A DNA stretch of 64,000 nt, from positions 5,446,001 through 5,510,000 of the forward strand of contig CATNEN010000025.1 in NCBI GenBank assembly GCA_950097015.1, read 5' to 3'. Positions within the stretch are counted from its first letter, which is position 1, and each line of letters opens with the position of its first letter. Positions 1 to 12,009 of the stretch are shown piece by piece. The translations under genes and the position numbers were made by a program. Below the pieces are notes generated by a model that saw only the letters and a list, made by a program, of their open reading frames with translations, was not told the origin of the DNA and searched no databases. This DNA is from Macrostomum hystrix (lineage: Eukaryota; Platyhelminthes; Macrostomidae).

Positions 1-178
1 ATTGATGATGATCCCCAGTTGACAATGTTCCCCCAGTTGACCATGATCGCCTAGTTGACAATGATCCCCCAGTTAATGATGATCACCCAGTTGACAATGA
101 TCTCCCAGTTGACCATGATCCCCCAATTGATGATGATTCCCCAGTTGACAATTATCCCCAGTTATGACAGTTCTATGA
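1..178. repeat. About 18-bp tandem array
   Basis: Degenerate copies of ccagttgacaatgatccc run from the window edge; the array probably continues to the left. Confidence 0.8.
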
Positions 179-1285
179 GTTTGTTATCGACTGAATTGTA
201 CGAAAAATAAAAACCGAAATATTCCAGGGTCCAATGTGACCTAAGTAATGCTGGTTTTATTCCAGATAGTTTTGTATCTTTCACTTTTCAGCAAACCGTT
301 GAAAAATATTAATCTAAACCAAATGCCTAAATATTTGAGTAAGCCTCAGACTAAGGTAAATGCGGAGGCTTTTAATTAAATTATTATAAAATGAGCACGA
401 TGAAATGAGCACGCATCGAAGTGCACTTGAGCTTATTTTCTGCTATTACTTTGAGATTGTAATGCACTTTTAAACCAGCCTCGAAATTAGTTATATACGA
501 TAATTGCTGATGAGGAAAAATGTGATCCAATAATTGTCGCATAACTAATTATCTTGACGATAAAATATTTAATAGCTTAGATTACAAAGTAGACAGAATA
601 TATAAGTGAGCAGTTGAGTGCACTTGTATAGCAATGCGTAATGCACGAAGTAAACTTTTGGCTCTGTCTAAAATGGGATAACTTTTAGCTAATTTTTGTA
701 CTCAAGTATACTTCAAAGTTGAGCATGGCTGTGCCAGAATTCAAATGTGCTTCGAACAGTAAATCTTTAGCTGAGAAACATTGCTAATACATAATTAGCT
801 TATCCATGAGATGTGCATACAGTATAGTAGCTAGGCATTGTTTAATCACTGTACAGTAATCTTCACGATGGTGTCGACGATAGCAACACTTGTAAATATT
901 TCCAAAATATTTATAGGAAACGAATGACACAAAATCTGTTAAAATGACACATTTTTATGGTTTGTTACGCCTCTTATTAATAAAGGGAGTTTTAGGATTT
1001 TTATTCACGATGCCAAGTTTCAGATTTGAAAGACTTTGTTTGGGGCCTCTTTATGCTTCTAGTTAGTGTTTCTTTTCTGTGAAGGTACTGGTTTGTGATG
1101 TTACAGACATCTAAAAGTTCTAGTTTGTGACTTAAGATTAGTGACGTCTCGGTTTTGGGACGTTTGTGATGTGCGAATTTTCTTTCCGTGAAATTCCTGA
1201 TGACGTCTCTTAATTGTGACGTTTCTAGGTTTTGAAGTTTTAGTTAGCGACATTGTTTGTTTGTAACGTTTTTGTGTTTGGTGAC
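179..1285. other. AT-rich stretch, no gene recognised
   Basis: No coding signal, RNA gene or clear repeat is seen up to the decayed start of the next array (about 1100). The missing first CACNB exon could lie here, but no convincing ATG exon was found. Confidence 0.5.
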
Positions 1286-2400
1286 ATATGATTTGTGACA
1301 GTTCTGGGTTGTGGCGTTTCTGGATTGTGACATTTCTGGGTTGTGGCGTTTTTGGATTGTGACATTTCTGGGTTGTGGCGTTTCTGGATTGTGACATTTC
1401 TGGGTTGTGGCGTTTTTGGATTGTGACATTTCTGGGTTGTGGCGTTTCTGGATTGTGACATTTCTGGGTTGTGGCGTTTTTGGATTGTGACATTTCTGGG
1501 TTGTGGCGTTTCTGGATTGTGACATTTCTGGGTTGTGGCGTTTCTGGATTGTGACATTTCTGGGTTGTGGCGTTTCTGGATTGTAACATTTCTGGATTGT
1601 GACGTTTCTGGATTGTGACATTTCTGGATTGTGACATTTCTGGGTTGTGGCGTTTCTGGATTGTAACATTTCTGGATTGTGACGTTTCTGGGTTGTGACA
1701 TTTCTGGATTGTGACATTTCTGGATTGTGACATTTCTGGATTGTGACATTTCTGGGTTGTGGCGTTTCTGGATTGTGACATTTCTGGGTTGTGGCGTTTT
1801 TGGATTGTGACATTTCTGGGTTGTGGCGTTTCTGGATTGTGACATTTCTGGGTTGTGGCGTTTCTGGATTGTGACATTTCTGGGTTGTGGCGTTTCTGGA
1901 TTGTAACATTTCTGGATTGTGACGTTTCTGGATTGTGACATTTCTGGATTGTGACATTTCTGGGTTGTGGCGTTTCTGGATTGTAACATTTCTGGATTGT
2001 GACGTTTCTGGGTTGTGACATTTCTGGATTGTGACATTTCTGGATTGTGACATTTCTGGATTGTGACGTTTCTGTATTGGAGCTTTACTGGATTGTGGCG
2101 TGTCGCGTTGGGATGTTTCTAGATTGTGACGTTACTGGATTGTGACGGTTCTGAATTGTGACGTTACTGGATTGTGACGGTTCTGAATTGTGACGTTACT
2201 GGATTGTGACGGTTCTGAATTGTGACGTTTCTGGATTACGACGTTTCTGCATTACGATGTTTCTGGATTAGGACGTTTCTGAATTACGATGTTTCTGGAT
2301 TATGATGTTTCTGGATTAGGACGTTTCTGAATTACGATGTTTCTGGATTATGATGTTTCTGGATTAGGACGTTTCTGAATTGTGGTGACGTTGCTGAAAT
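1286..2400. repeat. 16-bp tandem array upstream of CACNB exon A
   Basis: Two alternating monomers, gttgtggcgtttctgg and attgtgacatttctgg, form a 32-bp dimer over about 1290-2090. Degenerate variants (attacgatgtttctgg) reach 2400. Three minus-strand open frames of 265-306 aa are repeat artefacts. Confidence 0.92.
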
Positions 2401-2460
2401 AAAATGTTTCTGGAATGTGTTACGGAGCTTTTGGCTTTAAAACATAGAGCTACAGGTCAG

Positions 2461-2931
2461 AAACATTTTTATCGGTCTTATGGCCTTATCGCTCAATCCG
2501 ACGGAACGCCCCGCACCACACCGCCATCGAGCAGGGCAGCGCCGAGTCCAGCTACTCGGGCCGTAGCTCGGCTGAGCCAGTCCTAGACGAAGATACCAAG
2601 CGCGAGCGTCAACGCCAGGCCGCCGAACAGTTGGAGAAGGCCAAAACCAAGCCCGTTGCATTCGCCGTGCGCACTAACGTAGCCTACAATGGCTCCAACG
2701 ATGCCGAGAGTCCGGTTCCTGGCCAGGCCATCACATTCGACATTAAAGACTTTCTTCACATCAAGGAGAAATTCGACAGCTACTGGTGGATTGGCCGGCT
2801 GGTGCGTGAGAACTGCGACTGCCAGTTCGTGCCGTCTCCGGCCCGGCTTGACTGCCTGCGAGTGCAGCAGCGCTCCGGCACCTCCAAGAGTGGCGGCACC
2901 GCGGCTGGCGGCTTAACGGCTGGGTCTTCTG
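2461..2931 (+). CDS. CACNB: CACNB exon A: N-terminal linker and SH3 domain
   Basis: The frame runs through [11 protein letters not shown] (compare the RQGSAESYTSRP region of vertebrate beta1) into the SH3 domain and ends in the HOOK linker. The donor is G|GTAAGG at 2932. The 5' border is uncertain: a TCAG acceptor ends at 2460, and a second GAGCAG ends at 2534, just before GSAES where animal genes often have an intron. An in-frame stop at 2445-2447 bars a longer exon. The exon ends in phase 1. Confidence 0.85.
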
Positions 2932-5900
2932 GTAAGGATTTTTTACCAGGAAAAATTCTCTTATCTCTTCTTACTCCCTCTTGTCTCTTCTCACTCTTCT
3001 CACTTATCTCTTCTCACTCCTCTCTTATCTCTTCACTCCTCTCTTATCTCTTCTCACTCTTCTCTTATCTTTTCACTCCTCTCTTATCTGTTCTCACTCT
3101 TCTCTTATCTCTTATCACACCCCTTATCTCTTTTCACTCCTCTCTTATCTCTTCTCACTCCTCTCTTCTCACTTATCTCTTATCTCTTCTCACTCCTCTT
3201 TTATCTCTTCCCACTCCTCTCTTATCTCTTCTCACTCCTCTCTTATCTCTTATCTCTTCTCACTGGTCTCTTCTCTCTTTTCACACCCCTTATCTCTTCC
3301 AACTCCTCTTTTATCTCTTCCCACTCCTCTCTAATCTCTTCTCACTCCTCTCTTATCTCTTCTCACTCCTCTCTTATCTCTTCTCACTCCTCTCTTATAT
3401 CTTCTCACTCCTCTCTTATCTCTTCTCACTCCTCTCTTATCTCTTTTCACGCCCCTTATCTCTTCCAACACCTCTCTTATCTTTTCTCACTCCCCCTTAT
3501 CTCTACTCACTCCTCTCTTATCTCTTCTCACTCCCCTCCCATCTCTTCTCACCTAACTATTATCATGTCTAGATTATCATACTAGTTCATGCCACCCATC
3601 TATTAGCAGATTTTTTTACTCTTCATGAACCAGTTTTTTATTGCACAATGGGACTCTGGATTCGTCAGAAATCGCCTAATGGAATTGGGAAATAGTCTTG
3701 GGAAAAATCTCTTTAATGGGATTTTAATTTCTGAAATCGATTTGAACACCAGAAATCTGTTATTTCGCAGGTAAATATTTATTTAAAGAAGAGTATAATC
3801 TGGGTCCCATCTCGGGATTTTTATCCCCGACAACATTGCAGGCAGCACACCGCCAGTGCAGAGTCCCCTAGTGGACGTAGCCGAAGAGTCGGACAAGGGC
3901 GACAGCGATTCGCTGGGTCGCGGCGGCGCCGCAATGGGTCGAAGCGACGCCGCTAGGAAGAAGGCCTTCTTTAAAAAGGTAAATCAAATTAAATGTGATT
4001 TTCATAGTTCTAAAAAATGTTTTTCGAGTGTCATTAGTTTTCTATGAAATTCCTGAAGCCGTAGTTTTACGCGTTCTTGACGCGTCCGACCCGATTCCAC
4101 TACAGGTGAGTAAATGAAAGGGGAAATAATTCTACTGCATTTCCTGTGTGCACTTTTCTCACTTATAAAGAAGCATAGCATAACCAAAACTGGCTTATAG
4201 TTTCAAACGATAGGAGAGAAAAGTTTAGATCAAATATAAAAATGAGTTGTCTGTTTAGAAAAATCATGCGCATCGACTGACAAAATCTAACGTGCCCAGG
4301 TTACTTACGGAGGCAGCGATCGATTTATTTATTATCCGCGCGCCACAGACGACTACACTGGACCCACTGTACACTTTATGGTAAAATATACCCCCCCTGT
4401 CCCTTGCCAACTGTCAACTCGTCCACTTCTTGTCCATATGCTTCTTCTTTTGTTTCACACCTTCCAATCAATGCCTCTCTGCTTTTCACTCCTTTCTTAT
4501 CTTTTCCAAGTCCTCTCTTATCTCTTCTCACTCATCTCTTGCCTCATATCTTCTCACCCCCCTCGTATCTTCTCACCCCCCTTATATCTTCTCACCCCCC
4601 TCATATTTTCTCACTCCCCCTTATATTTTCTCACCCCCCTCATCTCTTCTCACTCCTCTTATAGTCTCACCCCTCCTATCTCTTCTCACCCCTCTTATCT
4701 TTTCTCACTCCTCTTATAGTCTCACTGCTCTTATAGTCTCACTCCTCTTATATCTTCTCACCTCTCTTATCTCTTCTCACTTCTCTCTTATCTCCTCTCA
4801 CTCCTCTCCTATCTCTTCTCACCTCCATTATCTCTTCTCACTCCTCTCTTATCTCTTCTCACTCCTCTCCTATCTCTTCTCACCTCCCTTATCTCTTTTC
4901 ACTCCTCTCTGATCTGTTCTCACTCCTCTCTGATCTGTTCTCACTCCTCTCTTATCTTTTCTCACTCCTCTTATCTTTTCTCACTCCTCTCTTATCTTTT
5001 CTCACTCCTCTCCTATCTCTTCTCACCTCCCTTATCTCTTTTCACTCCTCTCTTATCTTTTCTCACTCCTCTCCTATCTCTTCTCACCTCCCTTATCTCT
5101 TTTCACTCCTCTCTGATCTGTTCTCACTCCTCTCTGATCTGTTCTCACTCCTCTCTTATCTTTTCTCACTCCTCTCCTATCTCTTCTCACCTCCCTTATC
5201 TCTTTTCACTCCTCTCTGATCTGTTCTCACTCCTCTCTGATCTGTTCTCACTCCTCTCTTATCTTTTCTCACTCCTCTCTTATCTCTTCTCACTCCTCTC
5301 TTATCTCTTCTTAATCCTATTATCTCTTCTCACTCCTCTCTTATCTCTTCACACCCAACTAGTCTCATCTCTCTATGTTCATACGAGACTTTAAAAAAGT
5401 ATATTTTTCTTGAAAAAGTTGTTCAATTGCACGGCCCAACTGCACAGTGGGATTAACAGTGCAATCTTTTCGGCATGATTTGGAAATAGTTTTTTTCGTA
5501 TTTGTTTTTTTCAGTTGCCTTGATTTTGGGACAGTTTGTTGCTTTTGCATTTCATCTGCTTGATCTTGTGCTTGACAGGTCGATAATTTTTTTAAACCTT
5601 AGTAACATAAATTTCAGAGCTCTTCCAGAAATTAAAACATGTTCATTATTTTAAACTGAGAAGTTTACATTTATACAGTATTCTTCTCCTTCTAAATGTA
5701 CATTTTGTTAAATTTCATTGGCGGTTTGGTGGACTCAAGTTATTTGTAAACTGTATTTTTCCTTACTGGATTTCCCAAAAAAATCGTACTAAAAATTTTC
5801 TTTTTGTATAAAAAAATATTTAACGACTGATAAAAATCGAATTCCAGAAATCCCATTTGGAAGAAATCCCTTTTGGAAGAAATCCCATTTGGAAGAAATC

Positions 5901-8305
5901 CCATTTGGAAGAAATCCCAGTTAGGAAAAAATCCCATTTGGAAGATATCCCTTTTGGAAGAAATCCCATTTGGAAGAAATCCCAGTAAGGAAAAAATCCC
6001 AGTTAAAGAAATCCCAGTTAGGAAAAAATCCCATTTGGAAGAAATCCCTTTTGGAAGAAATCCCATTTGGAAGAAATCCCAGTTGAAGAAATCCCAGTTT
6101 GGAAAAAATCCCAGTTGAAGAAATCCCAGTTTGAAAAATCCTAGTAAAAAATCCCAACTCTCTGAAATCCCAGCGCGCTACGATCCTTAGCCTCCAAAAT
6201 CCCAGTTTGAGAAAGTCAATGTTCTTTAAAATCTCCATTTTAAGTGTTCAACCTGCTCTGGGGGTCGGTGGCCGAGTGGTTAACGCGTTTGCCTCTCGTA
6301 CCAAGGTCCCTGAGCTCGATTCCGCGGCGAGGCCACATTTATTTGGGGCTGCAGCCGCGGAGAGAAGGCTTAGGGGCTTGACGTGCAATTTACGCCCCTG
6401 AGGGCCAACCTCCAAGTCACAGTGAAATGTACACTGCCTGACGATGAGAAAGTCGGCAGATGTACACACCTGTGTGAGAGTGTGCCTTTGTACAGTTTCT
6501 GTGTGCTCAGGAGTCAGCGAAATGGGCAGAATTGCCTCCCCGCTGGCTGCGGGTCTAGTGTCACCAAATGATGTGCCATTGCCCGCAGCCCTCCTGCAAA
6601 TAATAATAGTAACAAGCTCCTCCAAACCCGCCACTGCAGTCGGACTCTTCGCCGCCCTACGAAGTGGTGCCCTCGATGCGTCCCGTGGTGCTGATTGGGC
6701 CCAGCCTGAAGGGCTACGAAGTCACCGACATGATGCAGCGGGCGATGTTTGACTTTCTTAAACGCCGCTTCGAGGGTCGCGTCATTATTACTCAGGTGTC
6801 GGCCGATATCTCTTTGGCTAAGAGAAGCGTGCTCAACAATCCCAACCGGTGGGCCCTGATGGAGCGCGGCAGCCGGGCTAGCAACATTGGTGAGAACCAG
6901 CTCGAATGTAATGACTGCTGACACAATGAGCTGGGATGTAATGACTGCTCACACAATGAGCTGGGATGTAATGACTGCTCACACAATAAGCTGGGATGTA
7001 ATGACTGCTCACACAATGAGCTGGGATGTAATGACTGCTCACACAATGAGCTGGGATGTAATGACTGCTCACACAATGAGCTGGGATGTAATGACTGCTC
7101 ACACAATGAGCTGAGTGTAATGACTGTATGTAAAAGCCTCGATGTAAATGACTGACTTCTCATCACCTGAGTTGCAACCGACTGCTAACCTAACCCTGTA
7201 CTTGTTCTCACCCGCTAGCGGAAGTTCAGCAGGAGATCGAGCGCATCTTCGAGCTCGCCCGCACCCTGCAGCTCGTGGTGTTGGACTGCGACACAATCAA
7301 TCATCCCGGCCAGCTAGCGAAGACTTCTCTGGCTCCTATTGTTGTCTATTTGAAGATCAACTCTCTGAAAGTGTTGCAGCGTCTGATTAAAAGCCGCGGA
7401 AAATCGCAGACTCGAAGTATGACGCAACAGCTGAGCTTGGCGGAGAAATTGCAGCAGTGTAGCGCTGTGAGCTGACGTTTAGGGAGTAGGATGCTTTCCT
7501 CTCGCCCTACTTCTCACCTGCTTGCCTCTCCCTCTCGCCCTACTTCTCACCTGCTTGCTTCTCCGCCTCACACTACTTCTCACCGGCTTGCCTCTCCCTC
7601 TCACTCTACTTCTCATCTGCTTGCCTCTCCCTCTCACTCTACTTCTCACCGGCTTGCCTCTCCCTCTCACTCTACTTCTCACCGGCTTGCCTCTCCCTCT
7701 CACTCTACTTCTCACCGGCTTGTCTCTCCCTCTCACCCAACTTCTCACCGGCTTGCCTCTCCGTCTCGCCCTACTTCTCACCTGCTTTACCTTCCTCGCA
7801 TGAAATCAATTGAAAATCCTCATCCTATCTGCGTGCCCCATCTCCGTCGCAGGATCTGTACGATGTGGTGCTAGACGAGAACCAGCTAGAGGACGCATGC
7901 GAGCACCTATCCGAATACTTGGAGGCCTACTGGCGAGCTACTCACCCGCCCTCCATGCTGAGCAAAGCTGAGCGCCTGCTAGGCATGTCTGGCCAGTCGA
8001 CAGCCGGTCATCAGCATCATCATCAGCACCTGCACAGTCAGCCGCCGCCACCGCCGCCGCAGCAGCAGCAGCATCAACCGCTCAACGCGACAATGTCTGG
8101 CCACCTCGGCGGAGCAACCGTTGGCGCAGTCGGCGCGGCTGGCGGCGGCCTTTGGAGCGGCGATCCGGAGGATTATCGAAGCGATCGACAACTGCGCGTC
8201 GATCGTGGCGGCCTGCAGCAGCAGCAGCAGCAGCAGCAGCAGCGGCGTCGGCAGCTCCCGCAACCGCCGGGTCAGGCTAGACAGCAGGGCTCCTTGCCGA
8301 TCTAG
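2461..8305 (+). CDS. CACNB: Voltage-gated calcium channel beta subunit, gene span (5 visible exons, 5' incomplete)
   Basis: This is the cytosolic beta subunit of high-voltage-activated calcium channels. The family binds the I-II linker of the alpha1 pore subunit, aids its surface delivery and sets gating. Exons 2461-2931, 3842-3978, 6640-6889, 7219-7466 and 7853-8305 join in one frame with GT/AG borders. In order the protein shows the family hallmark [15 protein letters not shown] opening an SH3 domain (also [15 protein letters not shown]), a variable HOOK linker, and a guanylate-kinase-like domain ([55 protein letters not shown]). A low-complexity His/Pro/Gln tail follows to the stop. The kinase-like domain lacks catalysis in this family. 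No ATG lies in the first visible exon, so the N-terminal exon is upstream or outside the window. The family call is near certain; the N-terminus is unresolved. Confidence 0.95.
2955..3556. repeat. 21-bp pyrimidine array in CACNB intron 1
   Basis: The unit is close to ctcttatctcttctcactcc. It fills two thirds of the intron and contains almost no AG, so it acts as one long polypyrimidine tract in the sense strand. Confidence 0.9.
3842..3978 (+). CDS. CACNB: CACNB exon B: HOOK linker
   Basis: The acceptor is TTGCAG ending at 3841 and the donor is AAAAAG|GTAAAT at 3979. The exon encodes a Ser/Gly/Asp-rich linker ending in RKKAFFKK. The FFKK end matches the point before PPYDVVPSMRP in vertebrate beta subunits. 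Entry phase 1 and exit phase 0 fit both neighbours. Confidence 0.9.
4470..5355. repeat. Pyrimidine array in CACNB intron 2
   Basis: Same monomer family as intron 1 (tctcttctcactcctctctt and shorter variants with cacccccctcat). The rest of this intron, 5356-5844, shows nothing recognisable. Confidence 0.9.
5845..6160. repeat. 16-bp array in CACNB intron 2
   Basis: The monomer is atcccatttggaagaa with a 17-bp variant atcccagttaggaaaaa. The core aaatccca recurs in the UNC5 intron arrays near 50 kb. Confidence 0.9.
6260..6613 (+). mobile_element. tRNA-derived SINE, family 1, near full length
   Basis: The head carries A-box-like TGGCCGAGTGGTTAACGCG and B-box-like GAGCTCGATTCC, as in Leu/Ser tRNA genes. 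The body has shared landmarks (CCGCGGAGAGAAGGCTT, CTGACGATGAGAAAGTC) and the tail is AATAATAAT. It lies in CACNB intron 2, ending 26 bp before exon C. About 90% alike to the copy at 23624 by eye. Confidence 0.8.
6640..6889 (+). CDS. CACNB: CACNB exon C: start of the guanylate-kinase-like domain
   Basis: The acceptor is CACTGCAG ending at 6639 and the donor is ATTG|GTGAGA at 6890. The exon encodes [20 protein letters not shown] onward to ERGSRASNI. It holds the part once called the beta interaction domain. Both conserved serines, in PSMRP and GPSLKG, are present. A tRNA-derived SINE ends 26 bp upstream of the exon. Confidence 0.96.
6898..7120. repeat. 30-bp array in CACNB intron 3
   Basis: About seven 30-bp copies include gctgggatgtaatgactgct. 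The first copy starts about 10 bp after the exon C donor, leaving almost no unique intron 5' sequence. Confidence 0.92.
7219..7466 (+). CDS. CACNB: CACNB exon D: guanylate-kinase-like domain, middle
   Basis: The acceptor is CCGCTAG ending at 7218. The donor is AGCGCT|GTGAGC at 7467. The exon encodes [19 protein letters not shown] through LIKSRGKSQ to [10 protein letters not shown]. Reading through the donor meets a stop (TGA) four codons on, which confirms the splice. Phase 1 in, phase 0 out. Confidence 0.95.
7497..7795. repeat. 33-bp array in CACNB intron 4
   Basis: About nine copies of a pyrimidine-rich 33-bp unit contain ctacttctcaccggcttgcc. The period is a multiple of three, so open frames appear on both strands; none is a gene. 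Confidence 0.9.
7853..8305 (+). CDS. CACNB: CACNB exon E: end of kinase-like domain and low-complexity tail
   Basis: The acceptor is CGTCGCAG ending at 7852. The exon encodes [20 protein letters not shown] and [13 protein letters not shown], which closes the domain and contributes to the alpha1-binding groove. Next comes a His/Pro/Gln-rich tail with a Q9 run from a CAG repeat near 8214-8242. The stop is TAG at 8303-8305. The tail shows no recognisable similarity to vertebrate beta tails. Confidence 0.95.
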   Translation, partial: DLYDVVLDENQLEDACEHLSEYLEAYWRATHPPSMLSKAERLLGMSGQSTAGHQHHHQHLHSQPPPPPPQQQQHQPLNATMSGHLGGATVGAVGAAGGGLWSGDPEDYRSDRQLRVDRGGLQQQQQQQQQRRRQLPQPPGQARQQGSLPI

Positions 8306-8758
8306 TTTTGAAGCATGTATAGTTATTAATGTTATTTGTTTCCGCGTCTATCTACTACTAACCGTATTCACTTTACTGCACTAGTACATTGTACTTTACT
8401 CTACTGTACTAATACCATGTATTGTGCTGTCTTTTACTAGTACAGTGTACTGCATTAATTTGGTACGCAGCTTTTTCTATGTTTGATAAAATTTCAAAAC
8501 AATATTAGAAATTCACTGTATTTTGTTTAACTAATTTGCACAGTATAAAAGTCTATCTATCTAGTCGTAGCAGTAGATTCTAAAACTCTTATACATAAAA
8601 TAGTAAGGAGTTTGTATCGATTTGTTTGTTCTTTTAGTTCTAAATTTTTTACTTTTCGGAATATCTTTTTAAGTCCTTATATAAGGCAAATATTTGGCAC
8701 AGTAGAGTAATGAAATCTTCATTTAAGAGAAGCCCAAGCTACTCTAGATCGTCTAAGG
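8306..8758 (+). other. CACNB 3' flank
   Basis: AT-rich sequence after the stop, with degenerate actgtactagtac repeats at 8370-8460. No AATAAA is seen before the hAT element; one lies past it at about 9940. Confidence 0.5.
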
Positions 8759-9411
8759 CAGGGATCGGAAAACTTTTTAGCTAGCGGGCCAAAGAGAGAA
8801 CCTAAAAGACGACAGCGGGCCGCATTGACTATAGAAATTTGAGATAGGGGGAGATGAGACAGTGGAGAGATGAGACACGGGAGAGATGAGACACGGGAGA
8901 GATGAGACACGGGAGAGATGAGACACGGGAGAGATGAGACACGGGAGAGATGAGACACGGGAGAGATGAGACACGGGAGAGATGAGACACGGGAGAGATG
9001 AGACACGGGAGAGATGAGACACGGGAGAGATGAGACACGGGAGAGATGAGACACGGGAGAGATTAGACATGGGAGAGATGAGACACGGGAGAGATGAGAC
9101 ACGGGAGAGATGAGACACGGGAGAGATGAGACACGGGAGAGATGAGACACGGGAGAGATGAGACATGGGAGAGATGAGACACGGGAGAGATGAGACACGG
9201 GAGAGATGAGACACGGGAGAGATTAGACATGGGAGAGATGAGACACGGGAGAGATGAGACACGGGAGAGATGAGACACGGGAGAGATGAGACACGGGAGA
9301 GATAAGATAGGTGAGCGACGCGGCCGAGGAGAGATGAGACAGGGGGAAAGATACAGGATACAGGATACTGTAGGTGTCTGAACGGAAGGGGCCGGAGTTT
9401 GCCGACCCCTT
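8759..9411. mobile_element. Non-autonomous hAT-type element with internal 16-bp array
   Basis: The left end CAGGGATCGGAAAACT and right end AGTTTGCCGACCCCT are near-inverted copies of the CAGGGGTCGGCAAACT terminus found in many hAT elements. Flanks gtctaagg and gtctaaag match at 7 of 8 bases, as expected of an 8-bp target duplication. The interior (about 8847-9300) is a tandem array of agagatgagacacggg. No transposase is present. Confidence 0.8.
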
Positions 9412-9419
9412 GTCTAAAG

Positions 9420-10950
9420 GCACTGAAATTCGCTTGTTTATTTTCCTCTCCTATCTTCTTCGCTAACTAGCTATGTCGCTAATTGTAACTATTGCTCATT
9501 GTCAGTATTATGGTTATAGAAATCAATAATCTGGTCATATTTAACTCATCTTGGTGAGTTTTTTCTGATATATATGCTCTCTAACGATTACTTGAAACTT
9601 TGTTAAGTAGTGTGCTACAGTTTTTTTTTCTATTTTTTTGCTTTCTAGTTGAAAAAAACGAGAAATGCAAAAATAGGAAAAGATTGACGCAAATTATGTA
9701 ACACCCAAAATGCTTCATTTTTACACGCTTGCACATTCACCTTTATATTAACGCCTGTATACTACTACTTATTTTTTTATACCAAACAGTAGTGTGATAT
9801 GTTGATAAATACCATTTTGTATTTTCTTTGTTTAGTTCCCAGAAGCGGACTGTGTTTTTTGTTATAATCCGAATCTAGTGCACTGCGCCTGACTTGTTGT
9901 TCTCACTGAGTTCTTCTTTGCCACTCCACTTATTTTTTAAATAAATTCCAGTCAAAACCTCAGAAGATTTTAATTTATATATTACTTGCATATATTTTAG
10001 TGCATGCATAAAATCCTGTGCACAGTTTTATTTCTGTTTCCGATTATGTACGAAGCTGTCTGTATTATTATCCATTTTTCGGACAATTCACTGCGCAAAG
10101 TTGAAACTGATGAAGCGATTAGAATATAGATTTTATCACGCATTTTCCTTTCTACTTTCTTCTGTCTGACACTTTTTTGTTTAATCTCTTTGTGAAACTT
10201 ATTTTCCGCTTAAAAGAACAATGGTTGTGGTTGCTTTCAAAATAATGCTTTCTCTCTAAACATGGGATGTATTAGGTGGTGTAAATAATCCCCTCAATTT
10301 TCAATCCCAGGGGATAATAAATCCGGAATTTCTCAAAGAAAGTCTCCACTCTGATCACAAGTTTTTCGATACATATCGTCTAGTTTTTTTTCAACTAAAA
10401 TGGGAATTATCTCGAGCTGTTTATTCCTAATTGGTGTCCCTGTCACATTTAAGTCCACATTTAAGGTTGGGTCGATTTTTTAGATTCTATATTAAATAGA
10501 ATTTTAAATGAATAGAAATTGTGATTAATCATTAAGCACACTACAATGTGAAGCCACCTTGGTACTGCCGCACCTTAACTCGTTTATAATCAGTTCATTA
10601 TTGCCATGAGATGTTATTAATTTAGTATTTTTTCGTCTACTGTTTACCTGCATGCGTTCGAACGGATTTTGCAAACTTCTAATTATAAATGCTATAGATT
10701 ATATTGCATATTTACATAAATATACATATATATATATATGTTTACATTTTACACACTTCATTTTTTAGATTTAAAATGACACACGCATACACACACGTTA
10801 ATTATGTTAGTGCGGCGCAAATAAAGCATTCATATTGTTTCTGTCATTTTTAAAATCATAAATGTACTAATGAATAGTAATAATATGTACTGTACAGTTG
10901 CATACTGTGACTACAAAAGCTATATAAGATATACAGAAATGAAAAAAAAA
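9420..10950. other. AT-rich intergenic DNA
   Basis: No gene is visible. It holds AATAAA at about 9940 and a short TA run near 10727. Confidence 0.5.
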
Positions 10951-11210
10951 TAGTTGATTACAACTGTCATAATTGCGTCAGATGTGCAGCCGACAGCACG
11001 TGTCACATCTGATGGCTGCGTACGGCTGTTCAGTCCATGGACTGGGGGGGCGCCACACCCACCCTCAATCACCCCCAGCTGATGCTGTGAACTGAAGCAA
11101 CGCAGTGTTAAATGTAAGGACGCAAATTATTCCAGTAGTATTGTCGGGAATCGAACCCCCGACCCTCAAGTCGTGAGGCCATCGCTCTAACCAGTTCGCT
11201 AACCCTCGCA
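10951..11210 (-). mobile_element. tRNA-derived SINE, family 2
   Basis: On the minus strand a tRNA-like head holds GGTTAGCGAACTGGTTAGAG and the B box GGTTCGATTCCC. The body has CCCAGTCCATGGACTGAACA and ends near a GATTACAAC tract. It is an intergenic copy. Confidence 0.75.
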
Positions 11211-12009
11211 AATTTGCTATCAGAAGCTTCTGGACTGGCCGTTCATTAAGCTGTGCAATTTTTTTACTTAGTTATTTCACTTCTCGTCCCAGACCTTCAA
11301 ATCCTCTATTTGGGATAATCTAAGTGTCGTGTAGACTTAAGCCTGCTCCCTGATAATCCCTTGGGGACGCCTTCCTTCGTTGACCTTGGGATCAGATTTA
11401 GGCGAGGAAAGAGCTAATAAAGACAGCCAACTGACGCAGGACAAAGTGGTTCTGGATTGACCAAAGACCCACTCCTTAATCATCATCTTGATTGGGATAT
11501 CAAAAAAACGTCCTCCCAGAAAGAATCACAGACGTAAAGTGGTGAATTCCTTCAATCCGTCAACTGCTGAAACGACTTCCTGAGCCGGGAACAATCAATT
11601 TTCTTGCCCCTTTTTCAGCAAACATCCGCCACTGCAGGTCAGATTCTCTATTGAGCAAATGAGAGAGAGAGGGAGAGAGAGAGAGTACAGTTGGAAAGCA
11701 AGCAAATGAATAGGCTAATTAGAACTGGCTTCTCAGCAGTGGCTGCGGCAGCTTGTGCCGCGGTTCCGGATGTGATTAACTATTTATTTGCTGTATTATT
11801 ACCTGCTATTTCCATCAGCTAGATGGACTCTAATTTATCTGAATAAATCTACTCTAATATCCTCTTAATTTTAGTGTCAGTGGTAAGTGCAGGGGACTCA
11901 TACTCCGTTAAGTCGTATAGCTAACATTTCTGTGCATGAGATATACACTACTGCTTAGGTAGAATAGAATAAGGAGAGAGATGAAAATTGTAGTTAGGGG
12001 AATATTGAG
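11211..12009. other. Intergenic DNA, nothing recognised
   Basis: Unique sequence with a short GA run near 11665. No coding or RNA signal was seen. Confidence 0.5.

Noticed and set aside
1101-2053. Three overlapping frames of about 300 codons with NVTIQK repeats
   Set aside because: A 16-bp unit cycles all frames; three frames are equally open on the same strand.
6514-6924. 136-codon minus-strand frame over CACNB exon C
   Set aside because: It is antisense to a strongly conserved exon and partly covers a SINE; no independent support.
8847-9300. CRISPR-like regular repeats (also 52917-54375)
   Set aside because: There are no unique spacers; the 16-bp units abut head to tail inside hAT termini in an animal genome.
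11140-11210. tRNA gene on the minus strand (also at 17370-17443 and 6260-6335)
   Set aside because: A and B boxes are present but the acceptor stem does not close, and each is followed by a shared SINE body.
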